From contig OMWP01000003.1 of assembly GCA_900314795.1 (NCBI GenBank), positions 39,604 through 103,603 on the forward strand: a stretch of DNA of 64,000 nt. The letters run 5' to 3'. Source of the DNA: an uncultured Eubacteriales bacterium (GTDB lineage: Bacteria; Bacillota; Clostridia; Oscillospirales; Acutalibacteraceae). The translations under genes and the position numbers were made by a program. Below, one piece after another: positions 1 to 7,847 of the stretch. The notes under the pieces are model-generated. The model was not told where the DNA came from. It was given only the letters and a program-made list of their open reading frames with translations, and searched no databases. How positions within the stretch are numbered: the first letter of the stretch is position 1; each line of letters begins with the position of its first letter.

Positions 1-1
1 C

Positions 2-127
2 AGGTCGATGGTGATGCAACCGGTATTCTATCTGGGTTTCATCGGGTTATCACTGCACTTTTTGTACCCGATCGAGATCGTTCCAAAACAAACAAATGAT
101 AAAACAACCGACGCTCCGTCTGATTGA
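2..127 (+). CDS. C-terminal end of a membrane protein (partial)
   Basis: The window opens inside this reading frame, which runs 41 codons to a TGA. The visible residues contain one hydrophobic stretch (PVFYLGFIGLSLHFLYPIEIV) followed by a short polar tail ending in DAPSD, as expected for the last transmembrane helix and cytoplasmic tail of a transporter or other integral membrane protein. The stop codon sits inside the loop/stem of a strong terminator, which supports this frame over the alternatives. The family cannot be told from so little sequence. Confidence 0.45.
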   Translation, partial: RSMVMQPVFYLGFIGLSLHFLYPIEIVPKQTNDKTTDAPSD

Positions 128-139
128 CGGGGCGTTTTT
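112..139 (+). terminator. Rho-independent terminator
   Basis: CGCTCCGTC (112-120) pairs with GACGGGGCG (126-134) through a 5-base loop and is followed by TTTTT. It overlaps the stop codon of the upstream partial gene. Confidence 0.8.
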
Positions 140-191
140 GGCGTTTTATGAGTATAGTAATTATTGTGAGGTGCATATTCAAGGGCGATAT

Positions 192-480
192 GATGAAAGC
201 AAATGCATTTAGAAGAATAAAAAGAGGTTTACTTCACTGCTGCCGGTACTTTCGGTGATGGTGGGGCTGCTCGTGCCGTTCGATCTGACGGCTGTTCGCG
301 GTGGATCCCGCGACGGGCAGTGATATCTTTAATATATTGACCCTTCTAAAGTCAGCGGTGGTAAGAATCAAACCTCCAAAAATGCAGAGCCGTTTTTTCA
401 GCGAGGCGGCGAAGTGGATACTGCCGGAACCGTTGTAAAACACCGGAAGGACGGCACAGTCAAGGATTGTATATAGACTG
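192..480 (+). pseudogene. Decayed secreted-protein gene
   Basis: Starting at an ATG at 192 the sequence reads MKANAFRRIKR, then needs a frame change to continue as a signal-peptide-like stretch (SLLPVLSVMVGLLVPFDLT), then another change to continue through AVDPATGSDIFN and a polar, lysine-rich segment that ends at a TAG near 480. No single frame stays open. The pattern of a basic start, a hydrophobic core and an export-like junction split over three frames is what a frameshifted signal-peptide gene looks like. The family is not recognisable. The stretch from 140 to 192 and from 480 to 600 shows no gene. Confidence 0.35.
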
Positions 481-599
481 ATTTTTCGGATAGGGCTTGC
501 AAGCTCTCTCTGCCATGGCACGCTGCCGGACATCATGATTCAGCTGCAGGTCATATCAATTCCATTTAAAAACTATTCGAAAAACACAGATTTCGAGTG

Positions 600-628
600 T
601 TGCAAAGGGTCGATTAATATGGTATGAT
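600..628 (+). promoter_or_regulatory. Sigma-A type promoter of the first partner-switching operon
   Basis: TTGCAA (600-605), a spacer of exactly 17 bases, and TATGAT (623-628). It lies about 50 bases upstream of the STAS gene, which has an AGGAGG ribosome binding site at 665-670. Confidence 0.65.
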
Positions 629-678
629 ATATTTTGAATATAAATAAACAATTATTTAATTCTTAGGAGGAATATTTG

Positions 679-975
679 ATGACGATCACAAAAACACAGG
701 AAGGCACCAAGCTTACGGTTGCCATCGAAGGCGAACTGAACACCAACACCGCTCCCGAACTGGAAAAGGAATTTGAAACCTGTCTGAACGGGATCACCTC
801 GCTGGTGATCGACGCGCAAAAAATGGACTACATCTCCAGCGCAGGTCTGCGCGCGCTGTTCGGCGCCGCCGAGGTCATGCAGGAGAACGGTGACATGTGC
901 GTCATCAACGCAAATGATGAAGTCAAGAACATTTTTGAAGTCACCGGCTTCGTCGATATTATCGACGTAAAATGA
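679..975 (+). CDS. STAS-domain anti-anti-sigma factor (SpoIIAA/RsbV-like)
   Basis: A 98-residue single-domain STAS protein. In this family the unphosphorylated form binds an anti-sigma kinase and releases its target, and phosphorylation of one serine breaks the complex. The motif around residues 51-58 reads DYISSAGLR, which places the phosphorylatable serine at about Ser54. ATG 679 is preferred over the TTG three bases earlier because AGGAGG (665-670) is 8 bases away. The gene overlaps the next one as ATGA, so STAS protein and kinase are translationally coupled. Length is normal for the family. The role is firm by family; the actual target is unknown because no sigma factor gene is nearby. 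Confidence 0.9.
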   Translation: MTITKTQEGTKLTVAIEGELNTNTAPELEKEFETCLNGITSLVIDAQKMDYISSAGLRALFGAAEVMQENGDMCVINANDEVKNIFEVTGFVDIIDVK

Positions 976-1400
976 AACGCTTAGAGATACCTGCCGAAAA
1001 AGCAAGGCTGAGCGAGGTGCTCGACTTTGTCCTCGGTTTTGCGGAGGAACTCGGATTTGGGAAAGCAGTGCTTTTTCAGCTGAAGGTCTGTACCGAAGAG
1101 ATCTTTGTCAATGTCGCGAGCTACGCGTATGCGCCCGATACAGGCATGATCACCGTCACCGCGGACGGAAGCGCTGATCCGCTGTCGGTCACGTTATCGT
1201 TCATCGACAGCGGCACACCCTTTGACCCTCTCTCAAAGCCCGATCCCGCAAAGTTCCGTCCCTTCTCGCAAGCGAAAAAGGGCGGACTCGGGATTTTTAT
1301 CACCAAGAAACTGATGGACGAGGTCAACTACGCGTATCAGGACGGCAGAAATATCCTGACGATCAGGAAAACCATTGCTGGCAACGGAGAGAAGTCATGA
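972..1400 (+). CDS. Anti-sigma-type serine kinase (HATPase_c_2, RsbW/SpoIIAB-like)
   Basis: A 142-residue GHKL ATPase of the anti-sigma factor type, expected to phosphorylate the STAS protein encoded just upstream and to bind a third partner when that STAS protein is phosphorylated. The ATP site is complete by eye: the N-box reads CTEEIFVNVASYAY with the Mg-binding Asn, the G1 box reads IDSGTPFDPL, and a GGLGIFITKKLMDEV lid follows. It overlaps both neighbours by ATGA, so the three signalling genes are one coupled unit. The usual client would be a sigma factor, but none is encoded in this window. Confidence 0.9.
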   Translation: MKRLEIPAEKARLSEVLDFVLGFAEELGFGKAVLFQLKVCTEEIFVNVASYAYAPDTGMITVTADGSADPLSVTLSFIDSGTPFDPLSKPDPAKFRPFSQAKKGGLGIFITKKLMDEVNYAYQDGRNILTIRKTIAGNGEKS

Positions 1401-3016
1401 GTAATGCACCGAAGAAAAAAAGAAGAAAGCTGACGACCAAGGCAATACTCGGGTTGATTTTTGTTCTCGCGTTCATCGTCGTTTTCGTCTGTATCGGTAT
1501 CACTGCGCGCTACATCCACGACTTTGACGACAGCCACTACGGCACCGCCTTTACCCTGACGCACACAGCGTCCGAGTCTATCGACGGCGACAAGGTGCTC
1601 GCGTATTACGAGAACAGAGAAACGGATGAATACTATGAGCAGGTACAGCGCTTTTTAAAGCTGCTGCAATCGGAGGGCAAATTAGATCGCCTGTATGTGT
1701 TCGTACCGTCAGAGAACGAGCGCGTCACCATTTGGGACGCCGACAGTGACGACGGGGTCGCGTTAGGCGTTCGTCAGCCCTTTGAGGGTGAATTCAAGGA
1801 CAGCGCGATGCGCTCCTTTTCCGGCAAATCCGAGGAGGTCCCTCACATAAACGATCATAACGGCAACAGGCTGGTCATCACCGCGTTTGCACCCATCTGT
1901 GACAAAAGCGGTCAACCGGTCGCGTTGGTCGCCGCCGAGTTCAAGGGCGAGAGCATCATCATCAAGATCGTGGAGTTCAACCTCGCCACGCTGGGGATCG
2001 TCCTTATCTCCAGTATCATCCCGATCATTATCTTCTTCAACAAGACCAAGAAAGGCGTGCTGCAGCCGATCAAGCGGCTGAATTCCGCCGCCAAGCAAAT
2101 GGTGAATGATCTGGAGACGGAGAAGGCCGTTTCACCCGATATCCATACCAACGACGAGATCGAGGAGCTCTCCGATTCATTTGAGCAAATGAACGTGGAG
2201 CTGCGCGATTATATCCGACAGCTCAGGCTTGCGACCGCTGAAAAAGAGCGGATCGGCGCGGAGCTGAATATGGCAAAGGAGATCCAGGCGGCTCAGCTCC
2301 CGAGCGATTTCCCCGCCTTCCCCGACAGGAAGGAATTTGACATCTACGCGTCGATGACGCCGGCTAAGGAGGTCGGCGGAGATTTCTATGATTTCTTCCT
2401 CGTCGATGACGATCATCTCGCGATGGTGATCGCTGATGTCTCGGGCAAGGGCATCCCCGCGTCGCTGTTCATGATGATCTCAAAGATCCTGCTCAAAAAC
2501 CGCCTCAAGGCGGGGGACAGCCCCTCAGCGGCACTCGAGCGGGTCAACAATCAGCTGATCGAAAATAACATCAAGCCCAAGCAGTTCGTCACCGTATGGA
2601 TGGCGGTGCTGGAGCTTTCTACGGGCAAGGGCACGGCAGCCAACGCGGGTCATGAGCACCCCGTTCTCAAGCGTGCCGACGGGAGCTACGAGCTCGTCGA
2701 GTACCGTCACGCACCGCCCGTATCGCTGGTCAAAAAGATGCGGTTCCGTGAGCATGATTTTGAGATGCACGCGGGCGACAGGCTGTTCGTCTATACGGAC
2801 GGCGTCGCCGAGGCGATGAATCTTGATCGCGAGCTGTACGGCACCGAGCGCTTGCTCACTGTTTTGAACAGCGATCCGAACGCTTCTCCGCAGCAGGTGC
2901 TGGAGAATGTTACAGGCGGTATCAACACCTTTGTCGGAGACGCCGAGCAGTTCGATGATATCACGATGCTCAGCTTCGTATACAACGGCTCCGACGGCAA
3001 CGCCGATCAAGCATAA
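1397..3016 (+). CDS. Membrane-bound SpoIIE/PP2C phosphatase with sensor and HAMP domains (RsbU-like)
   Basis: A 539-residue protein with a basic start, a transmembrane helix at about 17-38, an extracytoplasmic sensor region of about 150 residues, a second helix near 195-215, a HAMP-type segment up to about 275, and a SpoIIE phosphatase domain to the end. The phosphatase domain shows the family signatures AKEVGGDFYDFF and VIADVSGKGIPASLFMM (metal-binding aspartates) and YTDGVAEAMN and QFDDITMLS near the C-terminus. It should dephosphorylate the STAS protein two genes upstream when an external signal is sensed, thereby flipping the partner switch. The ATGA overlap with the kinase gene supports one operon. 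The ligand is unknown. Confidence 0.9.
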   Translation: MSNAPKKKRRKLTTKAILGLIFVLAFIVVFVCIGITARYIHDFDDSHYGTAFTLTHTASESIDGDKVLAYYENRETDEYYEQVQRFLKLLQSEGKLDRLYVFVPSENERVTIWDADSDDGVALGVRQPFEGEFKDSAMRSFSGKSEEVPHINDHNGNRLVITAFAPICDKSGQPVALVAAEFKGESIIIKIVEFNLATLGIVLISSIIPIIIFFNKTKKGVLQPIKRLNSAAKQMVNDLETEKAVSPDIHTNDEIEELSDSFEQMNVELRDYIRQLRLATAEKERIGAELNMAKEIQAAQLPSDFPAFPDRKEFDIYASMTPAKEVGGDFYDFFLVDDDHLAMVIADVSGKGIPASLFMMISKILLKNRLKAGDSPSAALERVNNQLIENNIKPKQFVTVWMAVLELSTGKGTAANAGHEHPVLKRADGSYELVEYRHAPPVSLVKKMRFREHDFEMHAGDRLFVYTDGVAEAMNLDRELYGTERLLTVLNSDPNASPQQVLENVTGGINTFVGDAEQFDDITMLSFVYNGSDGNADQA

Positions 3017-3054
3017 CATACTATACACATAAAACTTCCGGGAGGATAGAGAAA

Positions 3055-4275
3055 ATGGCAGAAAACAAACGATTCGCAAAAGCGTCATGGGCGATCATGG
3101 CGCAGCTGCTCAAGGTGGAAAACCTGGAGGAGGCGCTGTCGGGCAGCTTGGAGATCATCGTCAAGACGCTCAACAGTGAGGCGGGAGCGATCTGGCTCCT
3201 CGATAAAAAGACCGACCGACTCTCACCTGTGTTCCACATCGGACCCGCCGATATCTCCAATATCAGCGTGGAGAACGGTCTGGGCATCGAGGGTATCGTG
3301 ACCCAGACGGGTAAGTCGATGTTCGTAGAGGACGCCGCGTCGGATCCCCGCTTTGACGGCACGGTCTTTGACGACAACGATCTGATCACCAAGACCATGA
3401 TCTGCGTACCGCTCAACAACACCCACGATGTCATCGGCTGCGTGCAGATCGTCAACAAGCTCGACGGCACGCTCTATGATGAGGAGGAAATGCAGCTGTG
3501 CGAGCGCATGGCGTCTCTCGCGGCGATCACGATCGATGAAAAAGGACTGATCGTGGATCTCGAGGAGAAGAAAGAGATCCTCGCGACCCTGCGCAATATC
3601 ACCAAGGAATTCCAGACCGGCGACACCACCCTCAAGGTGTTGAAGGGCATTAATCTCGATATTTACAAAAACGAGTTTATCGTTGTGCTCGGTGAATCCG
3701 GCTGCGGTAAATCCACGATGATGAACATCGTCGGCGGCATGGACTTTTTGACCACAGGCGAGCTGACGATCGAGGGCAAGGACTTCTCCCATCCCTCCGA
3801 TGATGAGCTGACCAAATACCGCCGCGACTACATCGGCTTTATCTTCCAGTCCTATAACCTGATGCCCAACTTAACGGCGCTCGAGAATGTTGAATTCATC
3901 GCCGAGCTGGCGGAGGATCCGATGTCCTCTAAGGATGCGCTCGCCAAGGTCAATATGTCCCAGCGTGAGAACAACTATCCCGGACAGATGTCCGGCGGTC
4001 AGCAGCAGCGCGTCTCCATCGCCCGCGCGATCGTGAAAAAGCCTAAGCTGATCCTTGCCGACGAGCCTACCGCGGCGCTGGACTATACCACCAGCATCGA
4101 GGTGCTCCATACCATCGAGGATATCGTCAAGACGCAGGGCACGACCGTCATGATGATCACGCATAACGTCGAGATCGCCAAGATGGCGGATCGTGTTGTC
4201 AAAGTGCGTAACGGCAAGATCGCTTCCATCAAGAAAAATATGCACCCGCTTCACGCCGAAGATCTGATCTGGTAA
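3055..4275 (+). CDS. GAF domain-ABC transporter ATPase fusion
   Basis: A 406-residue protein in two parts. Residues about 20-165 look like a GAF domain (LNSEAGAIWLLD, GIEGIVTQTGKSMFVEDA, MICVPLNN, IGCVQIVNK). Residues about 180-400 are a MacB/LolD-type ATPase with Walker A GESGCGKST near 212, the ABC signature SGGQQQRVSIARA near 312, Walker B LILADEP near 332 and a switch histidine in MITHNVE. A ligand-sensing GAF domain fused in front of an export-type ATPase is unusual and suggests that transport is gated by a small molecule. Its permease partner follows 19 bases downstream. RBS GGGAGG precedes ATG 3055. The ATPase call is firm; the GAF call is by motif resemblance. Confidence 0.85.
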   Translation: MAENKRFAKASWAIMAQLLKVENLEEALSGSLEIIVKTLNSEAGAIWLLDKKTDRLSPVFHIGPADISNISVENGLGIEGIVTQTGKSMFVEDAASDPRFDGTVFDDNDLITKTMICVPLNNTHDVIGCVQIVNKLDGTLYDEEEMQLCERMASLAAITIDEKGLIVDLEEKKEILATLRNITKEFQTGDTTLKVLKGINLDIYKNEFIVVLGESGCGKSTMMNIVGGMDFLTTGELTIEGKDFSHPSDDELTKYRRDYIGFIFQSYNLMPNLTALENVEFIAELAEDPMSSKDALAKVNMSQRENNYPGQMSGGQQQRVSIARAIVKKPKLILADEPTAALDYTTSIEVLHTIEDIVKTQGTTVMMITHNVEIAKMADRVVKVRNGKIASIKKNMHPLHAEDLIW

Positions 4276-4294
4276 GGCGAGAAAGGGGTTCATC

Positions 4295-7200
4295 ATGAAA
4301 AAAACACAGATTAAGGACGCAACGCGCAATATCAAAAAGAACCTGCTCTCGTGGATCTCCGTGGTCTTTATCGCGGCAATGGCGGCGTCGTCCTATCTCG
4401 GTATCTGTTACTCCGCCGCGTCGATGCGCAACGCGGGTGACAGCTTTTACCAAAGAACGTCCTTTAGGGATTTTGAGATCACCTCGTCACTGCTCATGAC
4501 CGGCGCGGATATCGACGCGCTGAAGGCGGATGAGGACGTCAAGGATGTCGAGGGGATCTATTTTGCGAACGCAAAGGTCAGCAGCGGCGATGTTCACGAG
4601 AATGTCAACATCGTTTCCGTCAGCGAGAGGATCAACGTCCCTGAGATCGCCGAGGGAAGTCTGCCGCAAAAGGACAATGAATGTGCGGTCGAGCAGACCA
4701 TCGCGGACAAGCTCGGATACGCAGTCGGAGATACACTCACCGCCGTTGACGACAGCGGTGACACACCGAAGTTTATGAAGGGGAAGGAATATACCGTCAC
4801 AGGTATCGTCCAGCACCCCGATCATCTGGCAAAGCCCGATTTCGCTCCCGGTAACCGCTATATCCTGGTCACGCCCGGCGCTTTTGACGATGAACAGCTC
4901 GACGGCTGTTTCATGAGAGCCGAGGTCGTGCTCAAATCCACCGAGGGTATGAGCCGTTTCAGCGATGAGTATAAGAAGAAAACGGATACAGCGAAAGAGC
5001 GTTTGAATACGCTCGCCGACGAGAGAGCAGCGCTGCGCACCACAGAGGTCAAGAATAAATATCAGAAAGAGATCAACGACGGTCAGCAAAAGCTCGATGA
5101 AGCAAAGGAAAAGCTGACTGACGGTAAAACAGCGCTTGACGAGGGTAAGGACAAGATCAGCGAGAATGACGCAAAGCTCAAAAGCGCGAAGACCGAGCTC
5201 GACAACGGTAAGCGGACATTGGACAACTCGAAATCTCAGTTGGACAGCGCTCAGGGCACGCTGAGCAATTCCAAGGATCAGCTCGACGCAGCGAGCGACG
5301 AGTTGTACAGCTCCAATCAAACACTGACCTCCGGCAAGGCTGAGCTCGACAAAAACAAGAAGGTGCTCGACGCGGCAAAAGCCGAGCTCGACGCCAATAA
5401 GACGAAGCTCGATGAAGCCGAAGCGGAGCTCAGCGACGCGAAGGAAACGCTCGACGCCGCCGAACAGGCGCTGAAAGAAGCAAAGAGCCTCACTCCCGAA
5501 GAGATCGCCGAGCTCACGCCCGAGGAGCTTGAAATTTATGAAGCGGTCGTAGCAGCCGCAGAGGAGCTGTATCAAGAGGGCTTAGCCGCATACAACGAAG
5601 GAAAAAAGCAGTTCGACGCAGGCAAGGCAAAGTACGACAGCGCCTTGGCACAGTACAACAGCGGCAAGGCTAAGTATGACAGCGCTTTGGAGCAGTACAA
5701 CAGCGGCAAAGCGCAGTATGACGCCGGAGAGGCTGCGTATTACGAGGGACTTTCGCAGTATGAGTCGGGGCTTTCGGAGTATAACAGCGGCAAGGCGCAG
5801 TACGATCAAGGCGTTGCAACCTACAACACGAACAAGCAGAAATATGACGACGGCGTCAAGGCGCTCGAGGAGGGCAAAACAACTCTTGCCGACAAAGAGG
5901 AAGAGTACAACGACGGTGTAAAAGAATATCAGAAGAATGTCAAAAAGCTGGACGACGCCAAAAAGGCGCTCGCCGAGCTCAAGGACTGCAGCTGGTTTGT
6001 CTTTGACGTAGGCTCTAACGGCGGCTATATGCACCTTTCGCTTTCGGCAAAGAGCATCTCCAATTTGAGCGTTACCTTCTCACTGTTCTTTGTTGTCATC
6101 GCGGCGCTCGTCATCTACACGACGATCAAGCGTATCGTGGATGAACAGAGAAAGCTGGTCGGCGCGACAAAGGCGCTCGGCTTCTATAACGGCGAGATCC
6201 TCGGAAAATATCTGGTCTTCGGCGTCAGTGCGACCATCGTCGGCGCTTTGATCGGTATCGTCGCCGGCTACTTTGTGATCCAGGGCGTGGTGCTCAAATC
6301 CTACAGCAACATGTATGTGATCGGAGCGATCCCTCCGGGCATCCTGGCGGCTACCTCTGCGATCGCCGTCGGTCTGGCGGTCGTGCTTGCCATCGTGGCG
6401 GTCACGATCTCCTGTATGAGCCTGATGCGCTCCACCGCTATGGATCTGATGAGAGAAAAACAGCCCAAGGCATGGAAGAGCTCCAAGACTTCCAAGAGCG
6501 GCGCCAGCCTGTATTCCAGGCTGATCCTGCGCAATATGCGCTCTGATCTGGCGCGCGTCATCGTGACGACCGTCAGTGTCGCGGGATGCTGCGCGCTGTT
6601 GGTGATCGGCTTCACCCTGCGCGGCAGTGTCAGCAGCGTCGCCGACAAGCAGTACGGCGAGATCGTGAAATACGATGAAAAGCTGACCTTTAATTCCGCC
6701 ACATCCGAAAATGCCGAGCAAGAGATCGAGGCGATCCTGGATGACGCAGGCGTTACCTACGTCAAGGCGCAATCCGGTCTGCGCGCGTTCAAGGCAGGCA
6801 GCGACGTGGAGTACACCGACCTGATCTGCGGCGATATGGAAGCGCTGTCCGAGTTCTACAACTTCAAGCTGTGGAAGAAGGACACGGGGCTTCCGACCGA
6901 TGCGGACGGCGTGTTCATCCAGTGCAGAACCACCGAGACCTCGGGTAAGAACGAGGGCGACGATATCGTCATCTACGACGGCACCATGGCGCCCAATGAG
7001 GTGAAGGTCGCGGGCGTGTTCAACAACTATATGGGACGCAACATGATCATGAACGAAGCGTCCTATGAAAAGTACTTTGGCGAAAAGCCCGAGATGAACA
7101 CCTATTACCTGTTCCTCAACGGCGCCGACAAGGAGAAGCTGGTCGAAAAGCTCGGTCAGGTCAAGGGCTATGAGAATCTCACTCCCTCTACCGAGGACAA

Positions 7201-7618
7201 GGATAAGCTGGAGCTGGTGACAAACGTATTCAACAGGGTCGCGATCCTGCTGCTGGTCATCGCGGGTCTGATGGCGTATTTCATCCTCCTCAACATCACG
7301 AAGATGTATGTCAATCAAAAGACGCGCGAGCTGACCATCATGCGTATCAACGGCTTCACCGTCAAGGAGGTCAAACGGTATCTGAACACCGAAACGATCA
7401 TCACCTCGGTGATCGGCATCCTGCTCGGTATCGGCGTGGGCGCCTTGATGGGCTATATCGTCATCCGATTTATCGAGATGCCGCACGCACAGTTCGTCAG
7501 AGATCCGTATCTGCTGGGATGGCTGATCAGTACCGCGATCACGGCGGCGTTCACCATCGCAATCACCGCGTTCGGAACGAGAAAGGTCAAGGATCTCAAG
7601 CTCACCGACGCGACATAA
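4295..7618 (+). CDS. Giant FtsX/MacB-type ABC permease with long extracytoplasmic coiled coil
   Basis: A 1107-residue permease, much longer than ordinary FtsX-type permeases. After an N-terminal helix (about 18-40) and a MacB-like extracytoplasmic region, residues about 252-562 form a low-complexity helical rod built of near-repeats of the type LDEAKEKL/LDSAK and then YDSGKAQYD. Two FtsX-type bundles follow, one from about 590 to 710 and one at the C-terminus (from about 985). It is the partner of the GAF-ABC ATPase immediately upstream. Such permeases drive cell-envelope or export work by moving an outer coiled coil rather than passing a solute; the substrate is unknown. A terminator closes the operon. 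Confidence 0.85.
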   Translation: MKKTQIKDATRNIKKNLLSWISVVFIAAMAASSYLGICYSAASMRNAGDSFYQRTSFRDFEITSSLLMTGADIDALKADEDVKDVEGIYFANAKVSSGDVHENVNIVSVSERINVPEIAEGSLPQKDNECAVEQTIADKLGYAVGDTLTAVDDSGDTPKFMKGKEYTVTGIVQHPDHLAKPDFAPGNRYILVTPGAFDDEQLDGCFMRAEVVLKSTEGMSRFSDEYKKKTDTAKERLNTLADERAALRTTEVKNKYQKEINDGQQKLDEAKEKLTDGKTALDEGKDKISENDAKLKSAKTELDNGKRTLDNSKSQLDSAQGTLSNSKDQLDAASDELYSSNQTLTSGKAELDKNKKVLDAAKAELDANKTKLDEAEAELSDAKETLDAAEQALKEAKSLTPEEIAELTPEELEIYEAVVAAAEELYQEGLAAYNEGKKQFDAGKAKYDSALAQYNSGKAKYDSALEQYNSGKAQYDAGEAAYYEGLSQYESGLSEYNSGKAQYDQGVATYNTNKQKYDDGVKALEEGKTTLADKEEEYNDGVKEYQKNVKKLDDAKKALAELKDCSWFVFDVGSNGGYMHLSLSAKSISNLSVTFSLFFVVIAALVIYTTIKRIVDEQRKLVGATKALGFYNGEILGKYLVFGVSATIVGALIGIVAGYFVIQGVVLKSYSNMYVIGAIPPGILAATSAIAVGLAVVLAIVAVTISCMSLMRSTAMDLMREKQPKAWKSSKTSKSGASLYSRLILRNMRSDLARVIVTTVSVAGCCALLVIGFTLRGSVSSVADKQYGEIVKYDEKLTFNSATSENAEQEIEAILDDAGVTYVKAQSGLRAFKAGSDVEYTDLICGDMEALSEFYNFKLWKKDTGLPTDADGVFIQCRTTETSGKNEGDDIVIYDGTMAPNEVKVAGVFNNYMGRNMIMNEASYEKYFGEKPEMNTYYLFLNGADKEKLVEKLGQVKGYENLTPSTEDKDKLELVTNVFNRVAILLLVIAGLMAYFILLNITKMYVNQKTRELTIMRINGFTVKEVKRYLNTETIITSVIGILLGIGVGALMGYIVIRFIEMPHAQFVRDPYLLGWLISTAITAAFTIAITAFGTRKVKDLKLTDAT

Positions 7619-7637
7619 TCAATCAAAATACGCATAT

Positions 7638-7671
7638 GAGGCTGTGATTCATCAAAGTCACAGCCTCTTTT
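7638..7671 (+). terminator. Rho-independent terminator
   Basis: GAGGCTGTGA (7638-7647) pairs with TCACAGCCTC (7658-7667) and is followed by TTTT. It ends the first partner-switching/ABC operon. Confidence 0.85.
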
Positions 7672-7847
7672 GTATGCGTGGAACGATCGGCTTTCGACAG
7701 TGCGGAGACACAGCCATTTGACAGGCGGTCGGAAAGGTACCGAGAAATACGACCGAACACTTGCTTTTTTTGATGTGAGTGTGTAAAATATACTATGGTT
7801 CAATCATGAAATATCCTTGTGATTTACGAAAACAGCAGGAGGTTGGT

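Noticed and set aside
679-1400. Calling the STAS/kinase genes spoIIAA and spoIIAB
   Set aside because: No sigF follows, and the genes are joined to a phosphatase and transporter instead, so they are paralogues in a different system.
4487-5575. Long minus-strand open frames opposite the permease coiled coil and opposite many other genes (for example 6080-7486, 7947-8825, 47785-49263)
   Set aside because: They are antisense shadows of GC-rich, strongly biased codons on the plus strand; they lack ribosome binding sites and recognisable domains.
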